In this document: positions 11,350 through 24,438 of the stretch, piece after piece
Layout: each line of letters begins with the position of its first letter
Numbering within the stretch: the stretch's first letter is position 1
NCBI GenBank assembly: GCA_021018815.1
Contig: JAITYX010000054.1
Coordinates: 1,364,001-1,428,000 of the forward strand
Reading direction: 5' to 3'
From: Talinum fruticosum
Taxonomy: Eukaryota; Streptophyta; Magnoliopsida; Caryophyllales; Talinaceae
DNA: 64,000 bases
The notes under the pieces: model-generated
What the model saw: the letters and a program-made list of their open reading frames with translations, nothing else
Database searches by the model: none
Told to the model about the DNA's origin: nothing
Program-made: the position numbers and the translations under genes

Positions 11350-12300
11350 TCCTAGTTCTAGGAATCTTAAACTTGGTAAATATTTACATTCATTTTTAAG
11401 ACTTTTAACTATTTATATATGACGATTAATCCATCCTATGGTATTATTTTTCTTAAAAGATTTTGTAAATCTTTCATTTTCTTAAAAGCTAAATCTATAA
11501 TATAAGAACTTGTATAATTAAGTAATCCTAAAAATCTTTAAATTTGTCGTTTAGTTCTTAATTAATCAGGGTATTCTTTTATTTTCTTGAAATATGGGGT
11601 TGAAGAGAAATTTCATTTTTTCCTAATTTAAATCCTAGAAATTCAATTTCTTCTTGCTCTATTATAGCTTTCTTTCACTAAACATATTCCTTCTTTAATT
11701 GTTGTTTTCAAAAAAATATTTAAAAGTTTCCTATGTTCTTCTATGGTATTGGAACTAGTTAGAATATCATCTACGTAGACAACTAAAAAATTATTAAGAT
11801 GTCTAAATGAATCATCAATTCTTCTTTGAAAGATTCTTAGCACATTTTCTACTCCAAAAGGGCATAACTATCCATTTATAGAATCCTTGAGGCGTACTAA
11901 AACCTGTATAATTGATACTATTTTCATCCATCTTTATTTTTCTAAAATCCAGATTTACAATCGAATTTAGAACAGTGTTTTTTATTTTTAAGAAGATTTA
12001 TAAGGACTTCTTTATTGGACAAGAAATAATTATAAGTTTTAGTGTATTGGTTGAGTTTTTTTATAGTTGATAACCATTCTTACTTTTCCTTATCTCCTTC
12101 TCGCTTCATTCATAACCATGAAAGCGGGAGATGAGTAAGCTCCTTTTGAATGTCTAATTAATCCTTTTTCTAATAATTCTTTGATTTGTTGTGAAAATTC
12201 TTTTATATTTACTTCGGAATAAAGCATTGGTTTTTCTTTTATAAAAATTTCTTAAATTAATTCAATTAATGCTATGAGATGTTCAGGTTTCCAAAATTGT
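11350..12300 (-). pseudogene. Pararetroviral reverse transcriptase remnant
   Basis: The RT palm is visible at 11643-11843 with the YVDD active-site box at about 11775-11790, followed by the EEHRKLL helix typical of Caulimoviridae. Upstream, near 12090-12160, is the conserved SKG..SSPAF block. Several in-frame stops and indels break it. The YVDD form and the following RNase H favour a pararetrovirus over Ty3/gypsy, whose elements in this window have FIDD. Confidence 0.8.
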
Positions 12301-12340
12301 AATGGATTTTTTGAATAAATTTTCTTTATCTTATTTAAGA

Positions 12341-13992
12341 GTTGTTTTATTTTGGGAAAAAATTGCATGGTTTCACTCTTTCACTCAGCGACTAAGCGGG
12401 ACACGTAAGTCAAACTTCACCAAACGACACCGTACAAGGTCGGCGCTACGCTTCGAGGTCAATTCTCCAACCCGCCGCATTTTGCTCCAGGTGTTCAGCC
12501 AAAGCACGAAAAATTTCCAAACGATGTCGTCCGGAGGCCGGCACTGTGCACCGCGTAGTGATTCCCCGGTTCCGGTTCAAGCTTGATTTAGTCCGATTTT
12601 TTGTGATTTTGTTGGCCGTTTTATTGCTACTTTCAGTCGATCGTTGCCGCAAAACCGTAGATCATTTTGTGACCTAATCTTCTCATATAAATGGAGAGAT
12701 TAGGCTCTCATTTGCACATGGCCATTTCCTATACTCGAATGCTCCCGAAACCTAATTAAGAGCTATTGAATACACTTGCTTGTATTCTAATCTCTTGGTT
12801 TCTTTTCAGCTCTATCTTCATTATACTTCAACACTCGATCCCAAATCCTTCATCATTCATCAATATCCATCTACCTTCACAAAAGCTCACAAAAGCCCCT
12901 TTCAATTTACCACCGTTACGCTTTCAGATCCGATTCGAGACCCGGATCGGCAGGTGCGATAACCTGAGGGCGTCGGATCTATTTTAAAGCTTTCTTACGG
13001 TTTATTTATTTATGTTATTTTCAGTATTGTGGATTCAAGATGTAATCGTTTTTAATTCCTCCTTGTCCAATGTAATCTTTTTTCTTTTTTCGCTTTCTTT
13101 CGCTTTCACTTTTGTTTTCTTTTATCGCTTTTATTTTCATTCTTGCTTTTATCGCTTTCCAAGCATGTTTTGGTTGATTTTATTTCGCATCTAATATGTT
13201 ATTTTCTTGCTTGTTTAAACACATCTTTTTACTCACAACTCGAATTAGTAAAGGTCGTCTATTGATGGGCGCAATGGAAGGGTTTATCCTTACATTTCGT
13301 ACCTTTGCCACCGAATACTAGATTCTCAATTTAAACCGATGGAGTCATTTTTTAAACCTCTTTTAAGCTTAATCTTTCCATACTAAGATTGGAAGAGTAT
13401 TCTTTTTATTTTTGTTAGTTTTTATTTTTAAAATTGACTCGACGACTCTCCCTTTTCTACTTTTTAATTATCCTAAAAGTATCTCAAGCATTTATGATTT
13501 AAAAATAAAAAATTTTAATTTATTTTCTCGTCATCCGAGGCTATAGGACCGAGATCAATTTTTTTCATTCTCGACTTATGGCCGGTGCTAGACATCCGTT
13601 AGCATTGGCTTTCGCTAGCGCCGGCCGTTGGTTGGGCTCGGCTCTCAGTCCAAACCGATTCAGTTGATCTTTTTGACCCGGAAGCCTTGCTACGTAAAGT
13701 AGATTTGAATTTTTTCTATTTTCTTAAATTACAAAATAATATCCCCGAGACTTTCTAAAAATAATTTTTAAAATAAAATAATTAATAAAAATCACCAATC
13801 ACCTTTACTTAAACTATTCCAAATTGAATTACAAAAATCGGAAATCTCAATAAGAGACACACCCCCACTTTCTAAATAGACTTTCAAAAAGAATCTTTTA
13901 AAAAATCTTCAAAAATCAAAGAGACCCGACATTCGTGGGGAAGCTCGGTCCCAATCAAGTTCCCTCTCGGGGACAGGGTCGTGGTTCCTACA
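12341..13992 (+). repeat. 5' LTR of gag-only element, 5'-truncated
   Basis: Aligns along its length with 35050-36635, from TTTTGGGAAAA through CGTGGTTC.TACA. The first third of the LTR, present at 33176-33517, is missing at the junction with the pararetrovirus. A TATA-like CATATAAATGGAGAG lies near 12685. Confidence 0.8.
12683..12697 (+). promoter_or_regulatory. LTR TATA box (gag-only family)
   Basis: TCATATAAATGGAGAG-type box, also present in the 3' LTR near 35370 and in the related LTR near 60425 as GTATAAATAGAGAG. Conservation across three copies supports a core promoter. Confidence 0.55.
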
Positions 13993-13995
13993 GAG

Positions 13996-14013
13996 TGGCG
14001 ACTCCACAGGGGA
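13996..14013 (+). promoter_or_regulatory. Primer binding site of gag-only element
   Basis: TGGCGACTCCACAGGGGA lies three bases after the LTR end. This form is found in plant Ty3/gypsy elements; the tRNA species was not determined. Confidence 0.6.
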
Positions 14014-14617
14014 TGTGTCACTTATTAAGAGAGTGAAACTTGAAAGTTTGAGTTGTGACTTTTTTAATGTATTTGCATTAGGCATCCCACATTTAGGCAA
14101 CCTTGAACATAGTTTATTTTTATGTTGTTGGACCATTAATCTTTACCTTTTATGAACATTTTTTGGAAGAGGTTTGAACTGCTAACCCGGATGGATTCAA
14201 CTAGGCTTGATTGTCAAGGAAGGCGATATCTCTTCCCTCATATCATGCACTTTTGGCTTACCAAGAGGCACCGAGAATTCATGTTATTTCATGTGTGCAC
14301 CCACGGAGGACTTAATTCTCGGATTATGAGATACCATGTATCCTACCTAGATTTATTCCTCTTTTTGACCATAGATCCCTGGTTGTTTACATGGTCCATT
14401 TCTCTTTATTTGCATGCTTGAAATAAGTGTAGTTGTTTTTAATATTTAACCTTTTCCTTGTGAGCCTTCAGTTTAGTTAGGTTCACTAAATAATCCTTGC
14501 ATGGGTGCAAAATATAAAATAAAATAATAAAACTTTGAGTTGGTCCATTTGTGCATTTTAGCCAAAAGTCTAAATTTTCCTTTCCCTTTTTATGTCGGTC
14601 CATTAATTGCACTTTTT

Positions 14618-15395
14618 CAATGCATTTAGCCAAAATTAAAAATCATCTTAATTAAGGTGAGTCCATTCATTTTATTTTTGCATTAGCCGAAACTAAAATC
14701 ATCTCAATTAAGGTGAGTTCATTTATTTTATGTTTGCATTATCCAAAATTAAATCATCTCAATGAAGGTGAGTCCATTCATTTTATTTTTGCATTAGCCA
14801 AATTTTAAATTCATCTCAAAATAGATGAGTTCATTTTGTGTTTAGCTAAAGTTTAAATTTATCTTAAAATATGTGAGTCTATTTTGCATTTAGCCAAGTT
14901 TTAAATTCATCTTAAATAGGTGAGTCCATTTTGCATTAGCCAAATTTTAAATTCATCTCAAAATAAGTGAGTTCATTTTGCATTTAGCCAAATTTTAAAT
15001 TCATCTCAAATAGGTGAACCCATTTTGCATTAGCCAAATTTTAAATTTATCTCAAAATCGGTGAGTCTATTTTGCATTTAGCCAAATTCTAAATTCATCT
15101 CAAATCGGTGAGTTCATTTTTTGCATTAGCCCAATTTAAAATTAATCTCAAATAAGTGAGTCCATTTTTGCATTAGCCAAATTTTAAATTCATCTTAAAT
15201 AGGTGAGTCCATTTTTGCATTAGCCAAATTTCAAATTCATCTCAAAGTAGGTGAATCTTTTGTTTGCATTTAGCCAATTTAAAATTCATCTTTAATTAGG
15301 AGAGTCTTTTATTTGCATTTAGCCAAATTAAAATTGATCTCAAATTAGGAGAGTCTTTGTTTGCATTTAGCCAAATCAAATTCATCCCAATTTAA
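14618..15395 (+). repeat. Leader tandem array, about 16 units of 46-66 bp
   Basis: The unit core is AGCCAAATTTTAAATTCATC followed by a GGTGAGTCCATTTTGCATT segment. The first three units are longer (about 55-66 bp); later ones alternate near 46 and 48 bp. It lies between the primer site and gag of the gag-only element, so it would sit in the 5' untranslated leader. Confidence 0.88.
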
Positions 15396-15725
15396 GGGAC
15401 TTCATGTGCACCGTTGCATTTCATTTGGTCCAATTTGCATTCTTTATGTGCATCCAAGTAAAAAGCATATCATTTTCTTTTCTCTCGGAGTAATCGTTTC
15501 TCGGGTCAAGCACTTAAGCCCCATCTCCCTAAAATTTTTCCACAAGCCAATCTTGAGTATTTACTCTTTTGGGACATAGGATAGGGAATCCTATTCAAAT
15601 CGAGAATCCTAACACGGAGCAGCTTAGGAAATAAGAAAGCCACTTTAACGCTAATGCGTACACGACATCTTTACTCGGTAACATCACTATGCTGCCCAAG
15701 ATCAAAGTACAACCTTCCTTCAAAA

Positions 15726-18600
15726 ATGGCCAACAAGTCAGAGCAACCCCTTATCATGACCTTGTTCAAAGAGTCTACTACAAAGATAGAAGCTAAGATT
15801 GAGGCCCGGGATAAAAAGATTGAGTTAGTAGCAAAAACCGTTGATCTTATACTCCAAACCCTCAACAAGGATACTGATGAAGCAAGGAAAGACAGAGAGA
15901 AAGCCAACCCTCAACCTAGACCTCAGTCCAAGCCTTAGTCCGATCCACAAATAGATCGAATAGAGAAGCCGATATGGGAGTCCTTGATGTTCAACGACTA
16001 CCATTTGGTCCAGGGATTCACTTCAATCCCTAAAGGCAAGTTGCCCCTAAAATTCACCATGCCTAACATCAAGTTCCACGGGATCGAAAACCCTCACCAC
16101 TACGTGACGAACTTTGTAGGTGTAATGATTCTAAAAGATGTATCGGAGGACACATACCATGTCATCTTCCCATGGACGTTCGACAAAGACGTCATGAAGT
16201 GGTATAATGTTGTCGACTCACACAAGGTCACAAACCGAAAGGATCTTTGCAGGGAGTTCTTACATCAATACCGTAACGTCCCAACTTCCAACCCAATATT
16301 AACTAACCAAAATTTGCGCATTAACCGCAATGACCCAAAGTAACGAAAATTAAGATTAGGATTGAGGCATTACCACCATCTCCAAATACTAGACACAAGG
16401 CTAAAACATTTAATTTTTTTCTTTTCTTGTACGACATAAATGATAACAATATGAAAATTATGTTTATACAAACAATGAATCGGGATGACTCCGTTACCAT
16501 ATCCAAAGTTCATACGTAACCTAAGGACTTAAATTTATTCTAGTACAACCAATAGCGGCAAAAGAGATTCAAGAGGGGTGGTCAACGGGTCATTGTCCAA
16601 CCTTGTCGGGTCCTTTCTCGTCGGACTCCTCTACCTCTCGGACCTCCTGTTTAACCCTTGTCTGTTTCTCTTTCCCTAAAAACAAAATAAAAAAAAGAAA
16701 AACTAAAAGTGAGCGGTTGGCTCAATACGTTACCCTTATACTCGTGAAAACATTTTTGTGAGCTAGTGAGCGAGCGCGATTTCAAAAATTCATTTCACAT
16801 TTATCATTTAAGCAAAAGCTCAATTTCTATTTCCCGTAAACTTTTCGTTTAAAATTTTTGATTTCGTAAATATTTTAACTTCCGGCCAACACTAGGACCC
16901 CAATTTATATGCAATTGCAGCCATGGCTTCGGCTAGACGATTCGATTAAAACTCCCGTTTAACGGAAGGGCCCAATTCGATTACTTCGCTAAAAGACATT
17001 TATGAACGGTTACAAGTAACCGATTAACTATTAATGGTTAACTGGGTCCTAAAAGTGTTGTAGGCCGAATAAAAAACAAGTACGGTAACACTTTTTATAA
17101 CAAATAAAATTTAACTATTTTGGAAGGGTACAAGCAATAACGTACCTCGGTTGGAAAGTTGTTTGGAATTAATTTTTGATTTGCTTTGCTTTCAAGTTTC
17201 CAATAACCTTCGTTTGCAAACAACAATTTACCCCTTGACTTTAATATAATCATTATATGTATATATGTATATTTTCTCATACCTTTTTATCAAAATTATT
17301 ATCCAATTCTCGAATTTGTTTTTCGAAAATAAATACACACATATATATATGTATATATATATGTTTCTTTTCTTTAACTTTATTTCTCAAATTAAATATC
17401 CCCAATTTCTTAACATATAAATATATTAATTCTTTCCTTCTTTGTATCTATTTATATACATTATGAATAATTAAATTTAGTTTTTTTAAAAAAAAGAGAA
17501 TTATTACCTTAGTTGTTGACAAAAAGTGAGGGAGGGAAATTGGCGGCTGGCCGGTGGCCGGAATCCGCTGGTCGGCGGTGGCGGCGGCAGACGGTAGCCG
17601 GCAGGTGGCGGCAAGCGGCAGCCGGGGCGGCAGGTGGGCTAGAGACTTGGGCAGTGCAAGCAAGTGTTTAGGACTTGTGGCCTCTTTTTTTTCTTTTTCA
17701 GCTTTCCCTTGGTTTGTGTTTTCTGATGTGGCCCAACAGCTCCCCCTCCCTTCCTATTTATAATGGGCTTCGCAACCTAAATCTTATCTTCTTCCCCTCC
17801 ATCACTTCCATGGGATTTGAGCTTATCCAAATCATTAATTATTTTTTACACATGGTTAATTTTTTTACCATACATTTGTTTCTAATTTATTTGTCTGTAA
17901 ATTTTTGTTGTGTTTTTTTTAATTATTATTATTTTTATTATTATTAATATTATTATTTTTTTAATTTTGTTTTATTTTATTTTTTATTTATCTATTTTAT
18001 TGTTATTATTATTATAATAAATCATCTGTTCGAAATTGAATTTCGTAGTAAATAACATAAATGCGAGTTTGCACATATTATAAATATTTAAGCGTGAATC
18101 GATATTTCTAAGTCAATTAACTCGACAAATTCATTCATATTTCTCATTTCCATTTTAATATTTATGCGCAACTCACTCGCTTCTTAATTATCGAAACATA
18201 GAAATGCAATAATTAGATACAATTAAATTTTGGGGCCTTACAAATACTTCTACAATACTCGATCTACTAGTCACTCTTCGAGACTTAGAGCCGATTAAGT
18301 AAGGAGACAAGGAGAGCTTCACTGACTTCCTCACTCGCTAGAGGGCAAAGGTCGTCCACATGGTAGATTGACCTTCCGAAAAGGATCGAGTTAGACTCAT
18401 TATAAAAATCCGAAGCCTCGCCTACCATCAACACTTGAAATTCTTGTCTATCATGGACTTCAAAACACTCGGAGATGTCAGCATGCTTATAGAAAAGGAG
18501 CAGGCATCCACAAAAGCTTCAACCACCTAGAAGATCATCCAATAAGCCCATCCCTCATTAAGGATGCCAATAAAGTCTGCATTTCCTATTCAAATCTATT
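15726..18600 (+). pseudogene. gag of the gag-only element, interrupted
   Basis: Starts at ATG 15726 with a charged coiled-coil-like N-terminus (MANKSEQPLIMTLFKE). One in-frame TAG (15936-15938) follows, then the same frame carries LPLKFTMPNIKFHGIENPHHYVTNF and WTFDKDVMKWYN, the retrotransposon gag capsid pattern. A solo LTR splits it at 16272-18242. Capsid sequence resumes after 18247 with LRDLEPIK, ESFTDFLTR and DFKTLGDVSMLIEKE, with further stops. No CCHC knuckle was recognised. Confidence 0.78.
16272..18242 (-). mobile_element. Solo LTR of the chromovirus family
   Basis: The reverse complement aligns with the LTRs at 18797-20592 and 29322-31403 (TGTAAGGCCCC start, ..CGTTACG end region). 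It is flanked by a perfect 5-bp target duplication AATAC (16267-16271 and 18243-18247), so it arose by insertion followed by LTR-LTR recombination. It is more diverged than the other two copies. Confidence 0.88.
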
Positions 18601-18796
18601 ATATGTTTATTTCCTTTTCCTCGTTTTCCAAAAAACCAAATCAGTACTTCCCTTTTAAACTACGAAGGACTAATTTCCGCTATACCGTATACGTAGGAAT
18701 CCCATGAGATTCGACCCCAATCCTAATCTTGTTCTCAATTCCCATTTCCAATTTCCCAAATCCGAAGCCACTTTGCCGTACTCGGAGGAGTAGTAA

Positions 18797-20592
18797 TGTA
18801 AGGCCCCAAAATTTAATTGTATTTAATTATTGCATTTTTACTATTTCAATAATTAAGAGCAGTGAGCCGCGCATAAATGTCAAAATGGAAATGAGAAATA
18901 ATTGACTTAGAAATATCAATCCATGCTTAAATATTTATAAAATGTGCAACCAATAAATAAAATAATAATAATAATAATGAAAAAAAATTTACAGACAAAT
19001 AAATTTGGGGAACAAGTGTGTGGAGGAAAAATTAGCCATGTGTGAAAAATAATTATGATTTGGATAAGCCCAAATCCCATGGAGGTGATGGGGGGAAGGA
19101 GATAAGATTTGGGCTGCGAAGCCCAATATAAATAGGAAGGGGGCTGGCTTGGCCAAGGCAAAGAAACAACAAGGGGAAGCTAAAAAAAAAAAAAAAGCCA
19201 CAAGCCCAAAACATTTTGATTTCTACACTGCCCAGCCACCAGCCGGCTGCCGCCTGCCCACTCGCCTCCGGCCGACTGCCGCCGTCCACCAGCCGCCGCT
19301 CGTCGCCGTCCGCCGGTCGCCGGATTCGGCCAACCACCAATTGCCCTACCTCACCTTTTTCAACAACACCTTGATTACTAAGGTAATAATTCTTTTTTTC
19401 TAAACTAAATTTAATTATTCATAATTATTGGATACAAATAAGGAAAGAATTAATATATCTATATGTGTTGAGAAATTGAGGAAATTATTTGGAAGAATAA
19501 AGTTAAAGAAAATATGTACATGCATATTCACGCGTATAATTCAAGAATTAGATAGTAATTTTGATAAAAGGGGTATGAGAAAATATGTATATATGTATAT
19601 ATACATATAATAATTATATTAAAGTAAAGGGAAAAATTTCTTTGCAAACGTAAGGTTATCTGAAACGTCGAAAGCAAAGCAAATCGAAAATTAGTTCAAA
19701 GCAAACTTCCTAACCGAGGTACGTTATTGCTTGTACCCTTCTAAAATAGTTAAATTTTTAATTGTTATAAAAGGCTTTACCGTACTTGTTTTAAAATGGT
19801 CTAACATTGTAGGACCCAATTAATCGTTAATCGTCGATCGCTATCGTTAACCGTTCTCAATTGTCTCGCTAGCGTAATTAATCGTATTGGGCCCTTCCCG
19901 GTAAATGGGAATTTTAATCGAATCGTATAGCCGAAGCCATGGCTGCAATTGAACATGAATTGGGGTCCTAGTGTTAGCCGGAAGCTAAAACGTTTACGAA
20001 AACGAAATTTTAAACCAAGAAGTCTACAAAAAAAAAAAATCGAGTTTTTGCCTAATGATATCTTTTAAATGAATTTTTGAAATAGCGCGCGCTCACCGGC
20101 TCACCAAAAGTGTTTTTACAAGGCAAGGGTAACGTATTGAGCCAACCGCTCACTTTTAGTTTTTCCTGTTTCTTTAAATTTTGTTTTAGGGAAGGAGAAA
20201 CAGACAAGGGTTAAACAGAGAATCGGGAAGTAAAGGAGTCCGACGAGAAGGGTTCCGACAAGGTCGGGTAATGACCTATTGACCGCCCCTCTTGCATGTC
20301 TTTGCTATTATGGGTTACGCTAGAATAAGTTTAAGTTTTTGGGTCATGTATGAACTCGATTATGGAAATAGAGTCATCATATCTACTCGTTTGTATAAAC
20401 ATAACTTTCATGTCATCGTTTATGTCGTACAAAAAAATATTATTAATTAATTGAGTGCCTTAGCCTTGTCTCTGTTATCCGGAGACGGCAGTAATGCCTC
20501 CACCTTGATCCTAATTTTCATTACCATAAGTCGTTGTGGTTATTAAGCAAATGTTGGTCGGTTAATTGTGGATTGGAGGATGGGGCGTTACA
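18797..20592 (+). repeat. Chromovirus 5' LTR
   Basis: 1796 bp, TGTAAGGCCCC to GGGGCGTTACA. A TATA-like CAATATAAATAGG lies near 19125-19137, and a poly(A)-rich run is at 19182-19196. Confidence 0.9.
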
Positions 20593-20596
20593 GAGT

Positions 20597-20612
20597 TGGT
20601 ATCGAGCCTAGG
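20597..20612 (+). promoter_or_regulatory. Chromovirus primer binding site
   Basis: TGGTATCGAGCCTAGG begins four bases after the LTR. It resembles the initiator tRNA-Met complement TGGTATCAGAGC. Confidence 0.7.
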
Positions 20613-22100
20613 ACTTTGGTCCCGTATCTAAACGTCAAAATGAGACCAAAAATTTGGGTAATATGTTTAGAGAAAATAGAGAGAGGTGGTTGAGTCATTG
20701 TGATGGATATGTGGGATTATTGTGAGATTGAAGTAGATATTGTCATATAAATGTATAGGTGAGATTAAACAAGTTCTTAATGTTTTGTTATTGGTAATAG
20801 GAAATGGCGCCAAGGGATCCGTTCGAAATTAAAATGAAGTTGGGTCAACGTGTGACCGACTACATAAAGACGTTAAAGGCCGTCTTCCTGCAGCATGTAC
20901 TAAGAAATCCCGAAACTCCTTTCATTGACCCCGTTGTCAAAGCACGATGCTTACTAAAAGGTTTACCCGATGTTGAACCCTGGTTGTCCTTTAAAAATAA
21001 ATATCGGGAATTTATGGACACTCGGAAATGTTGGGGAACACGGGGCACATTTTCCGACTTATGGGAATCCATGGGACCGCATAGTCGAGGAATTGAAGCT
21101 CCGAGACTTGGCCGACCGTGGTGGGTTTACCCTCGCACGGTTACATGAGCTCTTTCCCGGAGCAACGAATGTTGAGAACCCAAGTAGCTCCAAATTCACC
21201 CGTCCCCGAGTTTGAGTCCGACAATGTTAATATTTGGGCCGGAGAAGATGGCTATGATATATGGGACAATCATGAGGCGGATGTATCTAGTGGTTCCAAG
21301 TGATGTTGTGAGGGTAGTTGATATCCTGAGTCCCCGTAAATTATCCGGATAAGTTCCGATGAAAGTGAAGTGATAGATCCCGAGGAAGATGAGATCGAAG
21401 AGAGTGACTCATGGAGTTCTGGGCCCGACACCGAGCAATGATAGCTGACCCGGATTTCATGATGTGAGAATTGAAATAGGAGGAGTTGATGAATCTAGGG
21501 GTAACTAGTCGTGTAGAATATGTAGATATGTAAAATAGTGTATAATATAAACTAACCGATGAAAAAAGGGAAAGAGAAAGAGTGGAGTTGTATGGTTGTG
21601 TAAGTACGGGTGTTGAAGGGGTAGAATAGTGATTAAATCTAACCCCTCTTTCCACCAATTTTGTTGCTAAGGGTGGACATTTTGTAGACCTAACAAGGGA
21701 ATATTAGTGCTATAATCGAATAATGTATAATATAACTTTAACGAATAAAGAAGGTGTTTTATATATATATGAACGTGTATTAGTTTGATGGAAAAAAATG
21801 GAGAGAGAGAGAAAAGAGAAAAAGGAAAAGTTAATTATTGTTGTTTTTTTTATTGAGCAGTAATGTCGATTCAAGACGAGAGCGTTCGAAAAATGAACCG
21901 CAAGAAAACAACGAAGAATCTTTGCACACCCAAGTCAATTAATCAAACCCTCCAATTCTAACCCCACATCGGGGAGAAAGTGATGTGCAAAAGGTCGAGG
22001 ATAAGCTAGATAAGAAGGGAATACTCAAAGACATAGATCCTAAATTGTTAGGGACAGATTATAGCAGTGGTGACGCAGAAATTTAGGGAATCCAACTCGA
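20613..22100 (+). other. Chromovirus leader with degraded N-terminal coding remnants
   Basis: Contains an open stretch from ATG 20804 (MAPRDPFEIKMKLGQRV, then LLKGLPDVEPWL) and a second frame with ELKLRDLADRGGFTLARLHELF (about 21080-21160). The segments look like one frameshifted protein with a gag-like feel, but I do not recognise a defined domain. The rest of the stretch shows nothing I can assign. Confidence 0.45.
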
Positions 22101-22104
22101 AAAT

Positions 22105-22900
22105 TCTGGAAAGGAGGGAGACTTTTTGAAAGAGTGGCAAAACAAAATCCAAAAATGTATGATGGAAAAATGGATCCAAGTGGTACCGGAAGAATGGATT
22201 AGGCAGGTAGAGAAAATATTTGATGTGGTAGAGGTACCAACCGAGAAACGTGTAAACATCGGGGCTTTTTATCTCACCTGGACAGCCGATATCCGGTGGG
22301 GAACTGTAAGGACTAAGTTTCAAAACTCCGAAGGCTCGTGGGATAAGTTTTTAAAGGAGTTGAGAGCAAAATTTTACCCAAGTGTCCTTGCAAAGACAAA
22401 AGCAAAAGGAATTTATGGAATTAAAGCAAGACAATATGTCGGTGATGGAGTATGCGAACAAATTTGCAGAATTGTCTAGGTTTGCCTCTGAGTACATAGC
22501 CACGGATCGTATGAGAATGACGAGATTTGAGGAAGGCTTAGCACCCTATATTAGGCACCAATTGGCTGGGCAATCTATACAAACTAGTCAAGAATTGTAT
22601 GAGCGAGCCGCGAAGTGGAACGGGTGAAGAGGGAATTACGGATGTTGAGTCCGAATACCTTTCGGAAGAGAGGGAATGAAAAAAGAATCCTGTAGAGGGA
22701 ACACCAAGCAAAAAGCTCGCTAAGTACAGGAACTAAGTTCCAAACCTCTAGCTCAACTAAGAAACAATGCTTGAAGTGTGGTCGAACCAACCACGACACG
22801 ACAGATTGTTGGGTTGGCACCAATCGTTGTTACTCGGTGTGGGGATTATAACCATTTAATTGCAAATTGCCCAACCAGCACCTTCCCCAGCAAGCAAAGG
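22105..22900 (+). pseudogene. Chromovirus gag remnant
   Basis: Capsid-like sequence with WDKFLKELRAKFYPSV, then the next frame with KQDNMSVMEYANKFAELSRFA and RMTRFEEGLAPYIRHQL, the Retrotrans_gag pattern. A CCHC zinc knuckle CLKCGRTNHDTTDC is intact at 22768-22809. Frameshift near 22380-22440. Confidence 0.85.
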
Positions 22901-23039
22901 TCCAAGCCAAAACCAAAGGAATGCAAGGGCAGCCACAAGTATCTACGGGCAAGTAGACAAGTTGGAAGAGCCTATGTAATAAGTAAAAGCGAAGCTACCG
23001 ACACGGGGACCGTTGTGACTCGGTACGCTCTTTTTAAAT

Positions 23040-23590
23040 TCAAGTACCACTTACTGTTTTATTTGATTCAGGTGCCACGCACTCTTTTATTTCATCAAAG
23101 TGTGCATCTCAAATAGGTTTGGAACCGAATAAACAACCCGTAGAATTATATGTGAGTCTCGCTCACAGTGGCAAACCATAAAATGTGACGTTATGTATAA
23201 GAATTGCCCTATTACCCTAAGTCAAGAGAATTTGAGGGGTGACTTGGTACAGCTTTGACCTGTCGGAATTTGATGTAATCTTGGGTATGGATTGGTTGTC
23301 TGAATATGGGGCAAAAATAGATTGCCAAGGCCAGATTATATCCTTAACGGGTACAAACGGCAGAGAAGTGAGGTTTCAAGGTGCCAGGGAGATTGGAGAT
23401 TGTACAGTAGTGTCGCTGAGAGCCCCTAGACGACTTGCTAAGCAAGGAAAGGAAGCTTACTTATGCTTTGTAACTGAAGAAAAACAGGAGACAAAGATAG
23501 AGGATATTCCTATAGTTAAAGAATTTCCCGACGTTTTCCCAAGTGAAATTCCTGGGTTGCCCCCAAAAGGGAAATTGATTTTGAGATAGA
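23040..23590 (+). pseudogene. Chromovirus protease remnant
   Basis: The aspartic protease active site FDSGATHSF is intact at about 23062-23090. After stops near 23180-23240, it is followed by the second conserved segment FDVILGMDWLSEYGAKIDC (from about 23267). It ends in the linker IPIVKEFPDVFP that precedes RT in chromoviruses. Confidence 0.87.
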
Positions 23591-24433
23591 GATTGAACCG
23601 GAGCGCGACCCATTTCCAAACCTCCGTATAGGATGGCTCCCGCTGAACCGAAAGAGTTAAAGGTTCAGCTTGGAGGAATTGTTGCAAAAAGGTTACATAA
23701 AGCCGAGTGTATCTCCTTGGGGCGCGCCGCTTTGTTTGTAAAGAAGAAAGATGGAACTTTGAGGTTATGTATAGACTATAGAGAACTAAATAAGGTTACT
23801 CGTAAGGAACAAGTATCCTTTGCCAAGGATTGAGGATTTATTTGATCAATTACAGGGAATGGGAGTGTTCTAAAAATTGACCTCCGGTCTGGATATCATC
23901 AGCTGCGAATTAAGCCCGGGGATATACCAAAAACGGCGTTCAGGACGCGTTATGGACATTATGAATTCACAGTTATGCCTTTTGGGTTAACAAATGCTCG
24001 CAGCAGCTTTTATGGACTTGATGAATAGAATATTTAGTCCTTATTTGGATAAATTTGTTGTTGTTTTTATTGATGATATTCTAATATATTCTAAGACGGT
24101 GGAGGAGCATGCCGATCATTTAAGGGTTATTCTGCAAACTTTGAGGATTCATAAGTTATATGCTAAGTTGTCAAAATGCGAATTTTGGTTGTCTCAAGTA
24201 AATTTTCTGGGGCATGTAATTTCTAAAGAGGGAATTAAAGTTGATCCCCGTAAGGTTAAGGCAATGGATCGAGTGGCCTAGACCGATAAATGTGACGTAA
24301 GTCCGAAGCTTTCGGGAATGGCTGGATATTATAGACGATTTGTACAGGATTTTTCACGAATAGCTTTGCCCCTTACTAATCTTTTGAGGAAAACAACGAA
24401 ATTTGAATGGAATAATAAGTGTGAAACTGCATT
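23591..24433 (+). pseudogene. Chromovirus reverse transcriptase remnant
   Basis: Recognisable blocks are [13 protein letters not shown] (about 23762-23800), the active-site box [11 protein letters not shown] (Asp pair at 24072-24077), [19 protein letters not shown] and AGYYRRFVQDFSRIA. At least four frameshifts or stops. The TCAAG target site of the solo LTR ends the block. Confidence 0.9.
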
Positions 24434-24438
24434 TCAAG

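Larger units (their letters stand above)
8405..12340 (-). mobile_element. Endogenous pararetrovirus fragment, minus copy (RT to primer site)
   Basis: An old integrated Caulimoviridae-like sequence with many stops and frameshifts. Reading on the minus strand it runs reverse transcriptase (about 12300-11350), RNase H (about 11340-10290, split by a LINE), a downstream ORF remnant (about 9900-9000), and a degraded tRNA-Met primer site (8555-8566). It lacks LTRs, as expected for pararetroviruses. It is collinear in reverse with 38286-41297. It continues at 36636-38285 on the other side of the gag-only retrotransposon that split it. The genus is not assigned; florendovirus is plausible because these are widespread in eudicot genomes. 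Confidence 0.82.
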
